DNA from: an uncultured Clostridia bacterium
Lineage (GTDB): Bacteria; Bacillota; Clostridia; TANB77; CAG-508
Reading direction: 5' to 3'
DNA: 35,704 bases
NCBI GenBank assembly: GCA_947627415.1
Contig: CANQVU010000012.1
Location: 1 to 35,704 of the forward strand
Both the position numbers and the translations under genes were made by a program. Below the pieces are notes generated by a model. It was not told where the DNA came from. It made no database searches and saw nothing but the letters and a program-made list of their open reading frames with translations. How positions within the stretch are numbered: the stretch's first letter is position 1; the number at the start of each line of letters is the position of its first letter. Positions 9,153-18,570 of the stretch are shown here, in pieces.

Positions 9153-10007
9153 CTATAATACTTTTTGTCCCATTTTTGATGCTTTTACAATGTTATTCAT
9201 AAGCATTGCAACAGTCATTGGTCCTACTCCACCAGGAACAGGAGTAATATATGATGCTACTTCTGATACTCCATCAAAGTCTACATCGCCACATATCTTT
9301 CCGTCTTCTCCTCTATTTATTCCAACATCTATAACTATTGCTCCTTCTTTTACCATATCTTTAGTTATAAATTTAGGTTTTCCTACTGCTACTACTAATA
9401 TGTCTGCTTTTTTTGTAGCTCTTTCTAGTTTTATAGTCTTTGAGTGACAAATTGTTACTGTTGCATTCTTATTTAATAAGCATTGCATCATCGGTTTACC
9501 AACTATATTACTTCTTCCAACAACTACTGCATCTTTGCCTTCAATTTCTATTCCATACTCTTCTAATAATTTAATTATTCCATATGGTGTACAAGATATT
9601 AGTGAATCTTGCCCTAAACAAAGTTTTCCTACATTACAAGGATTAAATCCATCAACATCCTTTTTTGGATCTATAGTTTTAAATGCTTCATTAATATCTA
9701 GTCCTTTAGGAATTGGGCTTTGAAGAAGTATTCCACTAACAGTATCATCATGATTTAATTTTTTAATTAATTCAAGTAACTCATCCATTGTTGTATTATC
9801 GTTTAGTAAATGTTCTTCATATTCTATTCCTACTTCCATACATGCTATACTTTTATTTCGTACATATATTTTAGAACTAGGATCATTTCCAACCATTATT
9901 ACTGCAAGTTTTGGAAATATTCCATTTTTATTTAATTCCAATACCTCTTTTTTTAAATTTTCTTTTATTTTTTGTGAAACTGCTTTCCCATCTAAAATTT
10001 CAGCCAT
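9153..10007 (-). CDS. folD: Methylenetetrahydrofolate dehydrogenase/cyclohydrolase
   Basis: This bifunctional cytosolic enzyme of one-carbon metabolism converts 5,10-methylene-THF to 10-formyl-THF using NADP(H) or NAD(H). It is 284 aa, full length. Family signatures are present in order: SKIYVRNKSIACMEVGI with the catalytic Lys, GILLQSPIPKGLD, DVDGFNPCNVGKL, SCTPYGIIKLL, VVGRSNIVGKPM (the dinucleotide-binding loop) and the C-terminal PVPGGVGPMTVAMLMNN. The ATG has the SD aaggagagataat. It is divergent from the MATE-fusion gene; dprA follows after about 90 nt. That gap holds a small palindrome (taaaatttg/caaatttta) without a clear T-run. Confidence 0.96.
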   Translation of the reverse strand: MAEILDGKAVSQKIKENLKKEVLELNKNGIFPKLAVIMVGNDPSSKIYVRNKSIACMEVGIEYEEHLLNDNTTMDELLELIKKLNHDDTVSGILLQSPIPKGLDINEAFKTIDPKKDVDGFNPCNVGKLCLGQDSLISCTPYGIIKLLEEYGIEIEGKDAVVVGRSNIVGKPMMQCLLNKNATVTICHSKTIKLERATKKADILVVAVGKPKFITKDMVKEGAIVIDVGINRGEDGKICGDVDFDGVSEVASYITPVPGGVGPMTVAMLMNNIVKASKMGQKVL

Positions 10008-10086
10008 ATTATCTCTCCTTAATTAATTTACTATCTTTATTCTATATTAAATGCCTATTTTTTACAATATATATTCTTCAAATTGT

Positions 10087-10115
10087 TTGACAAATTATTT
10101 AATAAGTGCTAAAAT
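10087..10115 (+). promoter_or_regulatory. Sigma-A-type promoter of the MATE-kinase gene
   Basis: A consensus -35 TTGACA (10087-10092), 17-bp spacer and -10 TAAAAT (10110-10115) predict a start near 10122 and a leader of about 90 nt. The leader contains a palindrome (acattatt/aataatgt) and then caacagcacctatgtgttg followed by tattttttt. This resembles a weak terminator just before the ribosome binding site and might act as an attenuator. Confidence 0.75.
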
Positions 10116-10213
10116 AATTAAGTATTAATTAAATGGAATGAACATTATTTTTAAAATAATGTATAACCAACAGCACCTATGTGTTGTATTTTTTTGTGTT
10201 AATGGAGGTTTTT

Positions 10214-12211
10214 ATGGATTCTGAAGAGAATATTTTAGGACGTGAAAAAATAGGAAAATTAATTAGAAAGTTTTCTATACCATGTATAATATCATTATTA
10301 GTAAATTCTTTATATAATATGGTTGACCAAATATTTATTGGTTGGGGTGTAGGATATTTAGGAAATGGAGCTACAAATGTTGTATTTCCACTTACTATGA
10401 TATGTTTAGCATTTGCTTTAATGTTTGGTGACGGTTCATCTGCATATTTAAGTTTAAAATTAGGCGAAAAGAAAAAAGAAGAAGCTTCTAAAGGTGTTGT
10501 AAATGGTCTTATATTATCAATAATTATATCTTTGATTTTGTCCGTAACGTTCTTAGCATTTTTACCACAACTATTAAATTTATTTGGTTGTACTGATGCT
10601 TTAAAAGGTTATGCATTAGATTATGGTTATATTATAGCAATAGGGCTACCTTTTGTTATGATTGGTACAACTTTGAATTCAATTATTAGGGCTGATGGAA
10701 ATCCAAGATATGCAATGATATCAATGGTATCTGGTGCAATTTTAAATATAATATTAGATCCTATATTTATATTTGTATTTAAAATGGGAGTGCAAGGTGC
10801 AGCTATTGCAACTATTATAAGCCAATTCCTAACGTTTTTTATCAATATTATATATACCAAAAACTTCAAATCTATTAGTATAGATAAATCTAAATTAAAG
10901 CTACAATTTAATATAGCTAAAAGAGTATCTACTCTTGGTATTAGTAGTTTTATAACTCAGATGAGTTTTGTTTTAGTAGTAGCTGTAGAAAATAATCTAC
11001 TTGCAAAATATGGTGCTTATTCAAAATTTGGTTCAGAAATACCTATTACTGTACTTGGAATTGTTATGAAAATAAATCAAATATTAAATAGTATTATTAT
11101 AGGTATTGTAGTCGGAGCACAACCAATACTTGGATACAATTATGGAGCTCAAAAATATGATAGAGTGAAAAAAACATTAAAAATGGTTCTAATGATAAGT
11201 GTAATAATTAGTACTATCGCATTCATACTATTCCAATTAATACCGGATAAATTAATTTCCATCTTCGGTAGTGGTGATGAACTTTATATGGAATTTGCTT
11301 GCTTATCATTTAGAATATATTTAATGCTTTGCATTATAAATGGTATACAAATTCCATCAGGTATATTCTTTCAAGCAATTGGAAAAAGTGTAAAAAGTGC
11401 TTTATTATCATCATCTAGACAAATACTATTTTTAATACCTGCACTAATTATATTAAGTAACATGTTTGGATTAACAGGTATTTTATACTCTGGTCCTGTT
11501 GCAGATGGAATTGCATTTATAATTTCTGCAATACTTCTTACTTTTGAAATTAAACATCTCGGAAATGAAAAAATTACAAAAAAATTACTTAGTGATGATT
11601 CTAACAAAACAAATATACAAGATAACCATATTATTATAACTGTATCTAGAGAGTACGGCTCTGGAGGAAGATATATAGGAAAATTAATAGCTGAAAATTT
11701 AGGTTTAAAATTCTATGATAAAAATTTTATTGAAAAAGTAGCAGAAAAAACAGGATTATCTGAAGAATACATAGAAAAAAATGAACAAAAACGAGAGAAA
11801 TTATCTAATTTAAATAGTGGATACTATGCTGGAATTAATAATGACGACGAATTATATTTAAAAGAAGCAGAAATTATAAAAGATATTGCATCAAAAGAAT
11901 CTTGCGTCATAATTGGTAGATGTGCAGATTACATTCTTCAAAACAATAAAAATGTTACAAAGGTATTCATATATAGCAATATGGATGACAAAATTAAGAG
12001 AGTAACTGAATACTATGGGCTTAGCAAAGATAAAGCTAAAAAAGAAATAAATAAGATTAATAAATTAAGAGCAAATCACTATAAGTACTATACTGAAAAA
12101 GAATGGAATAATCCTAATAATTATGATATATGCATTAATAGTGATTCACTTGGAGTAGATGAAGCAGCAGAATTAGTTTGCGAAATAGTAACTAAAAAAG
12201 AAGTTGTTTAG
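10214..12211 (+). CDS. MATE-family efflux transporter fused to a cytidylate-kinase-like domain
   Basis: The ATG at 10214 has a strong SD (ggagg) and gives 665 aa; the longer frame begins upstream at a TTG in the leader. Residues about 1-445 form a complete MATE-family multidrug/Na+ or H+ antiporter with twelve hydrophobic segments; the N terminus (KLIRKFSIPCIISLLVNSLY) and SIIRADGNPRYAM fit the family. After a short linker, residues about 458-665 form a cytidylate-kinase-like P-loop domain: ITVSREYGSGGRYIGK, then IIGRCADYIL and a LID-like Lys/Arg stretch. A role in drug or metabolite export coupled to nucleotide binding is conceivable but unproven. All six CGG trinucleotides inside this gene are out of frame, and AGG, CGA and CGT are used as normal arginine codons. 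Confidence 0.88.
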   Translation: MDSEENILGREKIGKLIRKFSIPCIISLLVNSLYNMVDQIFIGWGVGYLGNGATNVVFPLTMICLAFALMFGDGSSAYLSLKLGEKKKEEASKGVVNGLILSIIISLILSVTFLAFLPQLLNLFGCTDALKGYALDYGYIIAIGLPFVMIGTTLNSIIRADGNPRYAMISMVSGAILNIILDPIFIFVFKMGVQGAAIATIISQFLTFFINIIYTKNFKSISIDKSKLKLQFNIAKRVSTLGISSFITQMSFVLVVAVENNLLAKYGAYSKFGSEIPITVLGIVMKINQILNSIIIGIVVGAQPILGYNYGAQKYDRVKKTLKMVLMISVIISTIAFILFQLIPDKLISIFGSGDELYMEFACLSFRIYLMLCIINGIQIPSGIFFQAIGKSVKSALLSSSRQILFLIPALIILSNMFGLTGILYSGPVADGIAFIISAILLTFEIKHLGNEKITKKLLSDDSNKTNIQDNHIIITVSREYGSGGRYIGKLIAENLGLKFYDKNFIEKVAEKTGLSEEYIEKNEQKREKLSNLNSGYYAGINNDDELYLKEAEIIKDIASKESCVIIGRCADYILQNNKNVTKVFIYSNMDDKIKRVTEYYGLSKDKAKKEINKINKLRANHYKYYTEKEWNNPNNYDICINSDSLGVDEAAELVCEIVTKKEVV

Positions 12212-12215
12212 ATTG

Positions 12216-12250
12216 ACCCCCCTATTAAACAAAAAGTTTAATAGGGGGGT
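12216..12250. terminator. Bidirectional terminator between the MATE-kinase gene and asnB
   Basis: A perfect 15-bp stem (acccccctattaaac with gtttaataggggggt) encloses an aaaaa loop. It lies 5 nt after the plus-strand stop and 6 nt before the end of asnB, and is followed by T-rich sequence on the plus side. It serves two convergent genes. Confidence 0.85.
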
Positions 12251-12256
12251 GTTATT

Positions 12257-14106
12257 TTATATTTCGATTTTAGGCTGATATTTTTCAAGCCACATATTTA
12301 CTTGGCAAAGATATGCCATAAGTTGTGGTCCTGTCATCAACTGTCCAAACCATGGTCTTGTAAATGCCTTTCCGTCTGTTTCTATTATATCCATTATATA
12401 TTCCCTATTTAGTAAATTATTTATAGGTGAGTTTTTATTATACATTATTTTCTTTAATTTGTTTTTTACTGTTAAAAGATACGTTGGATTATGTGTTTTA
12501 GGATAAGGACTCTTCTTTCTATCTACTATTTCTTCTGGAAGTAGATCTCTTACAACATATCTTAAAAGTCCCTTTTCTCTTCCATTTAATGCTTTTATTT
12601 CCCAAGGAATATTCCACATATATTCTACTATTCTATAGTCACAAAATGGAACTCTAAGCTCTAAACCATTTTGCATTGACATTCTATCTGATCTATCTAA
12701 AAGCGTTTGCATAAACCAATTTAAAGTTAAATATGATATCTTCCTTTTCTCTGCCGTCTCTTTTGAGTCAGTATCTAATATATCTACATTACTTAAACTT
12801 TCTTTATATCTATAATCTATATATTCTTTTAAATTAACATCTTTAGCTATATTGGGATTTAATAGCTTTTGCCTTTCGGAAATAGCAATAGACCATGGAA
12901 ATGTATTACTATTTAGTGCATCTTCTCTAAAAAACCATGGATATCCAGCAAATATTTCATCAGCACATTCACCAGATACAGTAACCTTTGCTTCTTTACT
13001 TATGTTTTTACAGAATAGTAACATTGAAGAATCTACATCAGCCATTCCTGGATAATCTCTTGCAATCATAGCATCTTCTAAGCTTTCAGCAAGTTCTGGT
13101 GTATCTATTACTATTTGATGATGATTTGTATTGAATTTCTTTCTCATAATATCTATATAATAATTATCTGAATTTGGTTGGAAATCGCTTTTTACAAAAT
13201 TTTTGTCATTATCCACATAGTCTACTGAGAATGTATCTAGTTTTGGCATATTATTATTCTTGTAATAATTACTTGCGTAGGCAGTTATTATACTAGAATC
13301 TAATCCTCCTGATAACATTGCACATATAGGCACATCTGATACTAACTGCTTTGATATAGAATCTTCTAATAAGTATCTTATTGTTTCACATGTTTTACCA
13401 AAACTATCTGTATGTTCTTTACTCTCTAGTTTCCAATATCTTTCTATATGAATTCCTGATTTATTAAATAATAAGAAATGAGCAGGCTTTAATTCGTATA
13501 TATTTTTAAAAATTCCAATTCCAGGTGTATGCGCCGGTCCGAAGTCCAAATAGTTCACAAACTCCTTGTTTATCAATGCTTACTTCTACATTTGGATAAG
13601 CAAGTAAAGCTTTTATTTCCGATGAAAAAACAATTGTATTATCTACAACTGTATAGTAAAGAGGTTTTATACCAAATTGATCTCTAACTAAAAATAACTC
13701 TTTTTCTTTATCATTCCAAATTGCGAAACTAAAAATTCCATTTAAATTTTTAAGAATGTCTGTTCCATAATGAATAAATGCTTTAAGTAATACTTCTGTA
13801 TCTGAATATCCGTTTAAACTCATATCCTAAATCTTGTAACTCTTCTTTTATCTCATCTTTGTTATATATTTGACCATTATATACAATCGTATAAGTTGTA
13901 TTATTATATCTTGCACTCATTGGCTGTTTTCCATTTTCAGCATCTATTATTATTAGTCTTCTATGTCCTAAATTTATGTTTGTATCTGTAAAATATCCTT
14001 CTTCATCTGGTCCTCTCTTTCGTAGTTTCAAATTCATATCTTTTACAATATGTATATCTTTCGATATATCTCTTTTTAAATTAGCAAATCCTACAAAACC
14101 ACACAT
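12257..14106 (-). CDS. asnB: Asparagine synthetase (glutamine-hydrolysing), read through two CGG +1 shifts
   Basis: AsnB makes asparagine from aspartate, ATP and glutamine. The ATG at 14104-14106 (SD ggaggt) gives MCGFVGF, exposing the N-terminal Cys nucleophile of the class II glutaminase domain. Frame one covers residues 1-98 (KRGPDEEGYF, GHRRLIIID); the second frame covers about 90 residues (SDTEVLLKAF, FSFAIWNDKEKELFLVRDQF); the third begins GPAHTPGIGIFKN and holds the synthetase domain with the PPi-loop LSGGLDSS. Each join lies at an in-frame CGG, and skipping its C restores 615 aa, close to the usual length. Read conventionally the gene would make a 106-residue fragment. An inverted repeat (tactata/tatagta) lies just upstream of the SD and could be an operator. 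Confidence 0.9.
13538..13541 (-). other. Second CGG +1 frameshift site in asnB (C-GGA)
   Basis: Context ctt-C-gga-ccg-gcg. The corrected product reads LFGLGPAHTPG, as expected of AsnB at residue Gly189. The zero frame would run LRTGAYTW and stop about ten codons on. Confidence 0.9.
13809..13812 (-). other. First CGG +1 frameshift site in asnB (C-GGA)
   Basis: Context ttt-aaa-C-gga-tat-tca at codon 99. The corrected product reads YEFKGYSDTEVLLKAF, joining the two glutaminase-domain halves before the conserved SDTEV. The zero frame stops eight codons later. Confidence 0.9.
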
Positions 14107-14187
14107 AAAAACCTCCGTACTATAATCATTTTCATATTTATAGTATGTGATTTTTTTTATTTTGTTACTCACTATAAACAAAAAAGT

Positions 14188-14214
14188 ACCCCTTACGATT
14201 ACATCATAAGGGAT
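14188..14214 (-). terminator. Terminator after the 80-aa membrane protein gene
   Basis: On the minus strand tatcccttatg pairs with cgtaaggggta around a short loop and is followed by cttttttg. It lies 18 nt downstream of the gene ending at 14232 and upstream of the asnB start. Confidence 0.75.
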
Positions 14215-14231
14215 ACAATTAATTTTAAATA

Positions 14232-14474
14232 CTAACAACAATTTTTCTTTTTACAGCATATTAGCATTATTATTCTTATTATTAATAGTATTAGCAATGT
14301 TACTAAAAATAATACTATTGCACCAATACCTAAGAATGTTACAAGTCCTGTTAATGCACCTACAATTAGTCCAACTACAAATGCTAATAATATTGATATA
14401 ATAAATATTACTAAGTCTATACAACATCTTCTTTTTTTATCTTTTTTAAAGCATATATCAACTTGTGGTTCCAT
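14232..14474 (-). CDS. Small two-helix membrane protein with Cys-rich ends, unknown function
   Basis: I do not recognise this 80-aa protein. It has a basic N-terminal segment with KDKKRRCC, two long hydrophobic helices (about residues 20-45 and 48-72) and a C-terminal CCKKKNCC. The Gly-rich first helix (FVVGLIVGALTG) could pack tightly against a partner. Cys pairs at both ends facing the cytoplasm might bind metal, form disulfides or be acylated; that is inference. The ATG is supported by an aggaggtgc SD about 10 nt upstream, and the gene has its own terminator. It stands between asnB and spoIVB, and a link to sporulation cannot be shown. Confidence 0.75.
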   Translation of the reverse strand: MEPQVDICFKKDKKRRCCIDLVIFIISILLAFVVGLIVGALTGLVTFLGIGAIVLFLVTLLILLIIRIIMLICCKKKNCC

Positions 14475-14619
14475 AATACAAAAGCACCTCCTACTTAGTA
14501 TATTAGGATATACTATATATTATGACATTTATCTACCTTTTGTGATAATCTTCGCTAAAAAATTCTTCCATGTAAATACCTTATATTAATTATATTAATT
14601 TATCTGCTTTTGTCTAAAA

Positions 14620-14683
14620 CTAGTCCGTCCAAAAAAAGAAACTTTCTTAAAAAGACTAAATCTAGTCCGTCCAAAAAAAGAAA
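14620..14683. repeat. Two 22-bp direct repeats downstream of spoIVB
   Basis: The 22-bp sequence that starts ctagtccgtcc and ends aaaaaaagaaa occurs at 14620-14641 and 14662-14683, spaced 42 nt start to start. The second copy ends 4 nt from the spoIVB stop codon. The rest of the 14475-14687 gap is plain AT-rich sequence in which I see no gene. Confidence 0.85.
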
Positions 14684-14687
14684 AATT

Positions 14688-15907
14688 TTAGTTTATTTCT
14701 CTTGATTGTTTTATCATTAAATCTCCAAATACTGCATATCCTATGCTAGGGTCGTTTACTAATACATGAGTTACTGCTCCAACAAATTTACCTTCTTGTA
14801 TTATTGGTGCTCCACTCATTCCGCTGCACTATTCCTCCTGTTAATTCTAATAATCTTTTATCTGTTACTTTTATAAGCATGCTTTTGTTGTTTATATTAT
14901 TGTTTCTATATATTTTTGTTATTTCTATATCGTATTCTTGTCTTACACCATTTTCTAAATCTAATAATATTTTCGCATTTCCTTCTTTTATTTCTTCTCT
15001 ATTTGCTACTGGTATTTCATTGTTATTACTTACACTTATTTTACTATTGTTTGTTATATTCCCATAAATTCCAAAATCTGTATTTATACTTACATTACCA
15101 ATTGTTTCTCCGATTTACTATACTCCCTTTTATTTCTCCAGGACTTCCTTCTTCTCCTTTTACTATTGAAGATATTTTTGCTGTTACTAATTCTCCGCTA
15201 GATATATTTATTAACTCTTCTGTATCAATATCTACTATTCCATGTCCCAGTGCTGCAAATTTGTTTGTTGATGGTTCATAATAACTCATAGTTCCTATTC
15301 CTGCTGCTCCATCTCTTACCCATAATCCTAATTTGTATTCGTTATCTTTTGTTTTTATAGGTGCTATTGTTGATACATATTCTGAACCATCTCGTATATA
15401 TTTTATATCTAAACTTTCTCCATTTGAACTATTTACACTATTTAATAATTCAGATGTACAAGTAACTTCTTTTTGGTTTATTTCTACAATCATGTCTCCT
15501 TCCTCTAACCCAGTATTTTCATATGGCTTTTGTCCTTCTATTTCTGTCATTCCTACTACTAGTACTCCACTTGTATACAATTTTAATCCTACAGAATTTC
15601 CAAGAGGAACAACTGAAGTTTTTGGTATAGTATTTACTTCAATATTTTTTATATCTATTAAATTAAATAGGCTAAGTGTTACTTTCTTCTTTTCTACTTT
15701 ATTACTACTATTAATTGTACTAGAGGTTTCTACAGCTTTGTAACTATCACTATTTTCATTCAAAGACAATCCTAAAACTACTCCTAAATTTAGTTCTTCA
15801 CCTTGAAATAAAACAATACTATCTGGCATAGAGGTAATATTAGTTACATATACTAATATTACTAACAAAAAAAGTATTAAACAAATTCTAAAAAAAATCT
15901 TTTTCAT
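14688..15907 (-). CDS. spoIVB: SpoIVB-type sporulation serine protease, read through two CGG +1 shifts
   Basis: SpoIVB is secreted from the forespore, where it triggers pro-sigma-K processing. The N terminus is a signal anchor (about residues 5-22). A PDZ domain follows (about 115-200, with [15 protein letters not shown]), then the S55 peptidase domain with the catalytic His in [11 protein letters not shown] and Ser364 in GMSGAPI. Frame one ends at CGG codon 266; the second frame runs to a CGG just before the active-site serine; the third gives [20 protein letters not shown] and the end REIN. Skipping both Cs gives 405 aa, slightly shorter than the 426 aa of B. subtilis SpoIVB. Read conventionally, no product would contain the active-site serine. 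The gene lies downstream of the pilus locus, with a hairpin over its ribosome binding site. Confidence 0.9.
14820..14823 (-). other. Second CGG +1 frameshift site in spoIVB, at the active-site loop (C-GGA)
   Basis: Context gtg-cag-C-gga-atg-agt-gga. The glycine read is Gly362 of GMSG, two residues before the catalytic Ser364, so the joint is fixed exactly by a conserved motif. Confidence 0.93.
15109..15112 (-). other. First CGG +1 frameshift site in spoIVB (C-GGA)
   Basis: Context gta-aat-C-gga-gaa-aca at codon 266. The corrected product reads [19 protein letters not shown]. The zero frame ends four codons later (RNNW then stop). Confidence 0.9.
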
Positions 15908-15912
15908 ATAAA

Positions 15913-15942
15913 AATGGTCACCCTAATATTAGGATAACCATT
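15913..15942 (-). terminator. Hairpin between the 849-aa gene and spoIVB, overlapping the spoIVB ribosome binding site
   Basis: aatggt..atcct pairs with agggt.accatt around an aatatt loop, followed on the minus strand by ttttat and then the spoIVB ATG. The only SD-like element of spoIVB (agggtga) lies in the 3' arm. It may terminate pilus-operon transcripts, mask the spoIVB SD, or do both. Confidence 0.55.
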
Positions 15943-15968
15943 TTCTTAATTAAAATACTATAATTTGT

Positions 15969-18518
15969 TTATTCTCCTAGATATTCTATTTTCAAATATC
16001 CTCCTTTACCAGAATTTTTTTCTTTGTCAAATTCCGAGTCAAACACAAGATCACCATTCTCATTTTTAGTAAAAGCAGGTACATAATCTCCTCCTCCTCC
16101 TATATTAGTTATTTCTGTTCCATCATCTTTTACAAATTTCAATTCAGGAAATACTGAGCTAGCTCCGGTTCCTACATCTGTAGTTGACCCATTCACTTTT
16201 GTTATCTCCTCTACAGTTATACCTCTTGCTACATATGAAACTGTTCCTCCATATGGATCATAATTACTAAAAATACCAGAACCTCTAAGACTCCACCTTC
16301 CTCCTTCGGCGGTCACTATTAAAGATTTTCTTCCTGATTCAAATGTTATATTTGTATTATTACCACTTTTTTGTTCAGCTAACGACTCATTATTTATACT
16401 ATAATCATCTTTTCCTTCTCCCCCATTACCTACAAAATAGTTAAGCTGGTTTTTCTTTACAAATTTTACTTTTAATATTATACCTGCACCTGAAGGTCCT
16501 CCTGAAGATTGCATAACTTGACCTGCACCTCCGCCTCCTATTGCTGTTATTTGGTACCATCCATCTTTGTCAAGATTTACTCTGCCTTCTATAGGTAGTG
16601 TTCCATCATTATATACCTCTAATATTATATTTGATTCTGCTATTTCAGGTTCTGTAGGTTTTGCTGTTTCCATCCTTGTTGTTCTATTATTATATTTTTC
16701 TCTTCCTAATGCTGTATCATATGCTAATTGCACATTGTCATTACTATTATTTTCATCATATGATGCCCTATCTACTAAACAATAATAACATGCCTCTCTA
16801 CTAATATTTTCATGTTTATAGTATGAATCTACATTATCGTCATTTTCAGATTGTATTAAATAATCAGTATTTCTATATCCTATTATAGTTCCATCCACAA
16901 TATGTTCGCAATTTGGTAAATGATAATAATCATCATTTGTAGATGTTATATATATTTCATCTGGATTTACATATTCTTTGTTTGCTGTACTAGTTGCTAT
17001 TGCATAATTGTTATAGTTTTTTAATCCGATTGGTATGCCTTGTACAAATGCTACTATTGATACATTCTCTAATACTTTATCCCAATCAGTCTCTGTTAGC
17101 TTAGGTAACTTATATTCACCTTCCGAATTACGGCTGTAGCTTGTTATTGCTTGATTTAAATTACTAATTAAACATTGTTTTATTACTTCTCTCTTATGCA
17201 AGCTAAATGCCGAATCATTCTTTTCTGGGTTATTATCATTGCTTATATCAAATATTCTTGTTCCTTCATTTCCATATAGTGAGGTATCTACATTTTGAAT
17301 ATTTCCTATTGTAATATTATTCAATTCATTTTTAATCCAATTTGTAAAACAATATGATTCTACATAGTAGTTTATTGAACTAAAATCATTGTCCAAATTA
17401 TAATTTTGTTGTCCATACATTCCAGCTTCAGTTAATTTTTCTGTATCTAAATACCATTTCCCTCTATTTTCTCCATTTAAAGCTTGGTATATTTCATAAT
17501 ATTTATTTTCTTCACTTGATAAGATTGATAATTTTTTATATTTTATTGTAGTCGTATCATCTAAATTAGTTTTTTTACCTGTGCTGCTTACTTGAAATGC
17601 TGTTTCTCCATCAAAATAAACTTTTGTATTATCTGATGCATATATATATTGATACTTAGTTGGTTTTTCTAATCCTTCATACCATACCTTTTCTTCTAAT
17701 ATTTCTGGCCTTATCTGCCTTCCATTTAACTCTACCTGCATTGTGTCTGAGTTAATTTCTAATCCACTTGTATCTATTAAATAACCTGATCTTATTGTAT
17801 ATTCACCATTCCCTACAGTTCCATATATAGTTACATAGTTATCTAATGTATAATTTACTGTTATATCTGTTCCACCATTTACATATCTTGCAGAATATGA
17901 AGAAAATGGTTTTAAAATGTGTGAATAATCTGTTTTCGCATATTCTGGATTTAATGTAAATTCGACACTTTTTGTTTCTCCATTTTTTTTCGTATTTATT
18001 GTTCCATCTGATTTTCCACCTTTTTCACTATCATATTCATATAATAGTTTACCTTCATTATCCTCTTTATATGTATAATCTTTTATCGAATTTGCAAGCT
18101 GCTTTGTCATAAATACTGCTGTTTCGTTTTCATCCTTTATTACTTCTTTTGTTTCTGCTGGTGAGTAAATATAATATCCATCATATAAATTATAAGCAAT
18201 AGCAGGAACATATGCTAGGATTGTTTCTTTAGGCGCTCCTCCTACTCCTATACTATTTGCAAATGAACTTGTAAATGTATTTATTGATGCCATAACATCT
18301 CTACGCTTTGAATTTGCAACATTAGAATATGCTGAATTCCATTCTACTGTGTTTATTTCAAATGATTCTATTGCTTCTTTTGTAGCTTCTAATATTTTTG
18401 TATTATACGCTGTTTGCATATTTATTGTGTCTATTTGCATGGATATATAATATGAAACTACTAATATTATTGGTATTATTATAATTATGAATATTAATGA
18501 TAAATTTTGTAATTTCAT
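15969..18518 (-). CDS. Large surface protein with N-terminal membrane anchor, last gene of the pilus locus
   Basis: This 849-aa protein is not one I can name. The ATG at 18516-18518 (SD agaggtg) gives a short basic head and one hydrophobic helix (about residues 5-24), like a pseudopilin or signal anchor; the rest should be outside. About residues 70-130 contain a conserved-looking helix-rich part ending YNLYDGYYIYSP. Around residues 545-590 a Y-H-x3-C-x2 block (YHLPNCEHI) and, about 40 residues on, CYYC form a possible zinc or disulfide knuckle. The C-terminal 170 residues are Gly-rich (AIGGGGAG, VGNGGEGKDD), like Gly-rich adhesin modules. Position after seven pilin-like genes suggests a pilus tip or adhesin subunit, which is inference. 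Confidence 0.7.
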   Translation of the reverse strand: MKLQNLSLIFIIIIIPIILVVSYYISMQIDTINMQTAYNTKILEATKEAIESFEINTVEWNSAYSNVANSKRRDVMASINTFTSSFANSIGVGGAPKETILAYVPAIAYNLYDGYYIYSPAETKEVIKDENETAVFMTKQLANSIKDYTYKEDNEGKLLYEYDSEKGGKSDGTINTKKNGETKSVEFTLNPEYAKTDYSHILKPFSSYSARYVNGGTDITVNYTLDNYVTIYGTVGNGEYTIRSGYLIDTSGLEINSDTMQVELNGRQIRPEILEEKVWYEGLEKPTKYQYIYASDNTKVYFDGETAFQVSSTGKKTNLDDTTTIKYKKLSILSSEENKYYEIYQALNGENRGKWYLDTEKLTEAGMYGQQNYNLDNDFSSINYYVESYCFTNWIKNELNNITIGNIQNVDTSLYGNEGTRIFDISNDNNPEKNDSAFSLHKREVIKQCLISNLNQAITSYSRNSEGEYKLPKLTETDWDKVLENVSIVAFVQGIPIGLKNYNNYAIATSTANKEYVNPDEIYITSTNDDYYHLPNCEHIVDGTIIGYRNTDYLIQSENDDNVDSYYKHENISREACYYCLVDRASYDENNSNDNVQLAYDTALGREKYNNRTTRMETAKPTEPEIAESNIILEVYNDGTLPIEGRVNLDKDGWYQITAIGGGGAGQVMQSSGGPSGAGIILKVKFVKKNQLNYFVGNGGEGKDDYSINNESLAEQKSGNNTNITFESGRKSLIVTAEGGRWSLRGSGIFSNYDPYGGTVSYVARGITVEEITKVNGSTTDVGTGASSVFPELKFVKDDGTEITNIGGGGDYVPAFTKNENGDLVFDSEFDKEKNSGKGGYLKIEYLGE

Positions 18519-18570
18519 TTTTACACCTCTTTTGTAAAATTCAAGAAACACGCCCCTTATTTTGTTGAGA

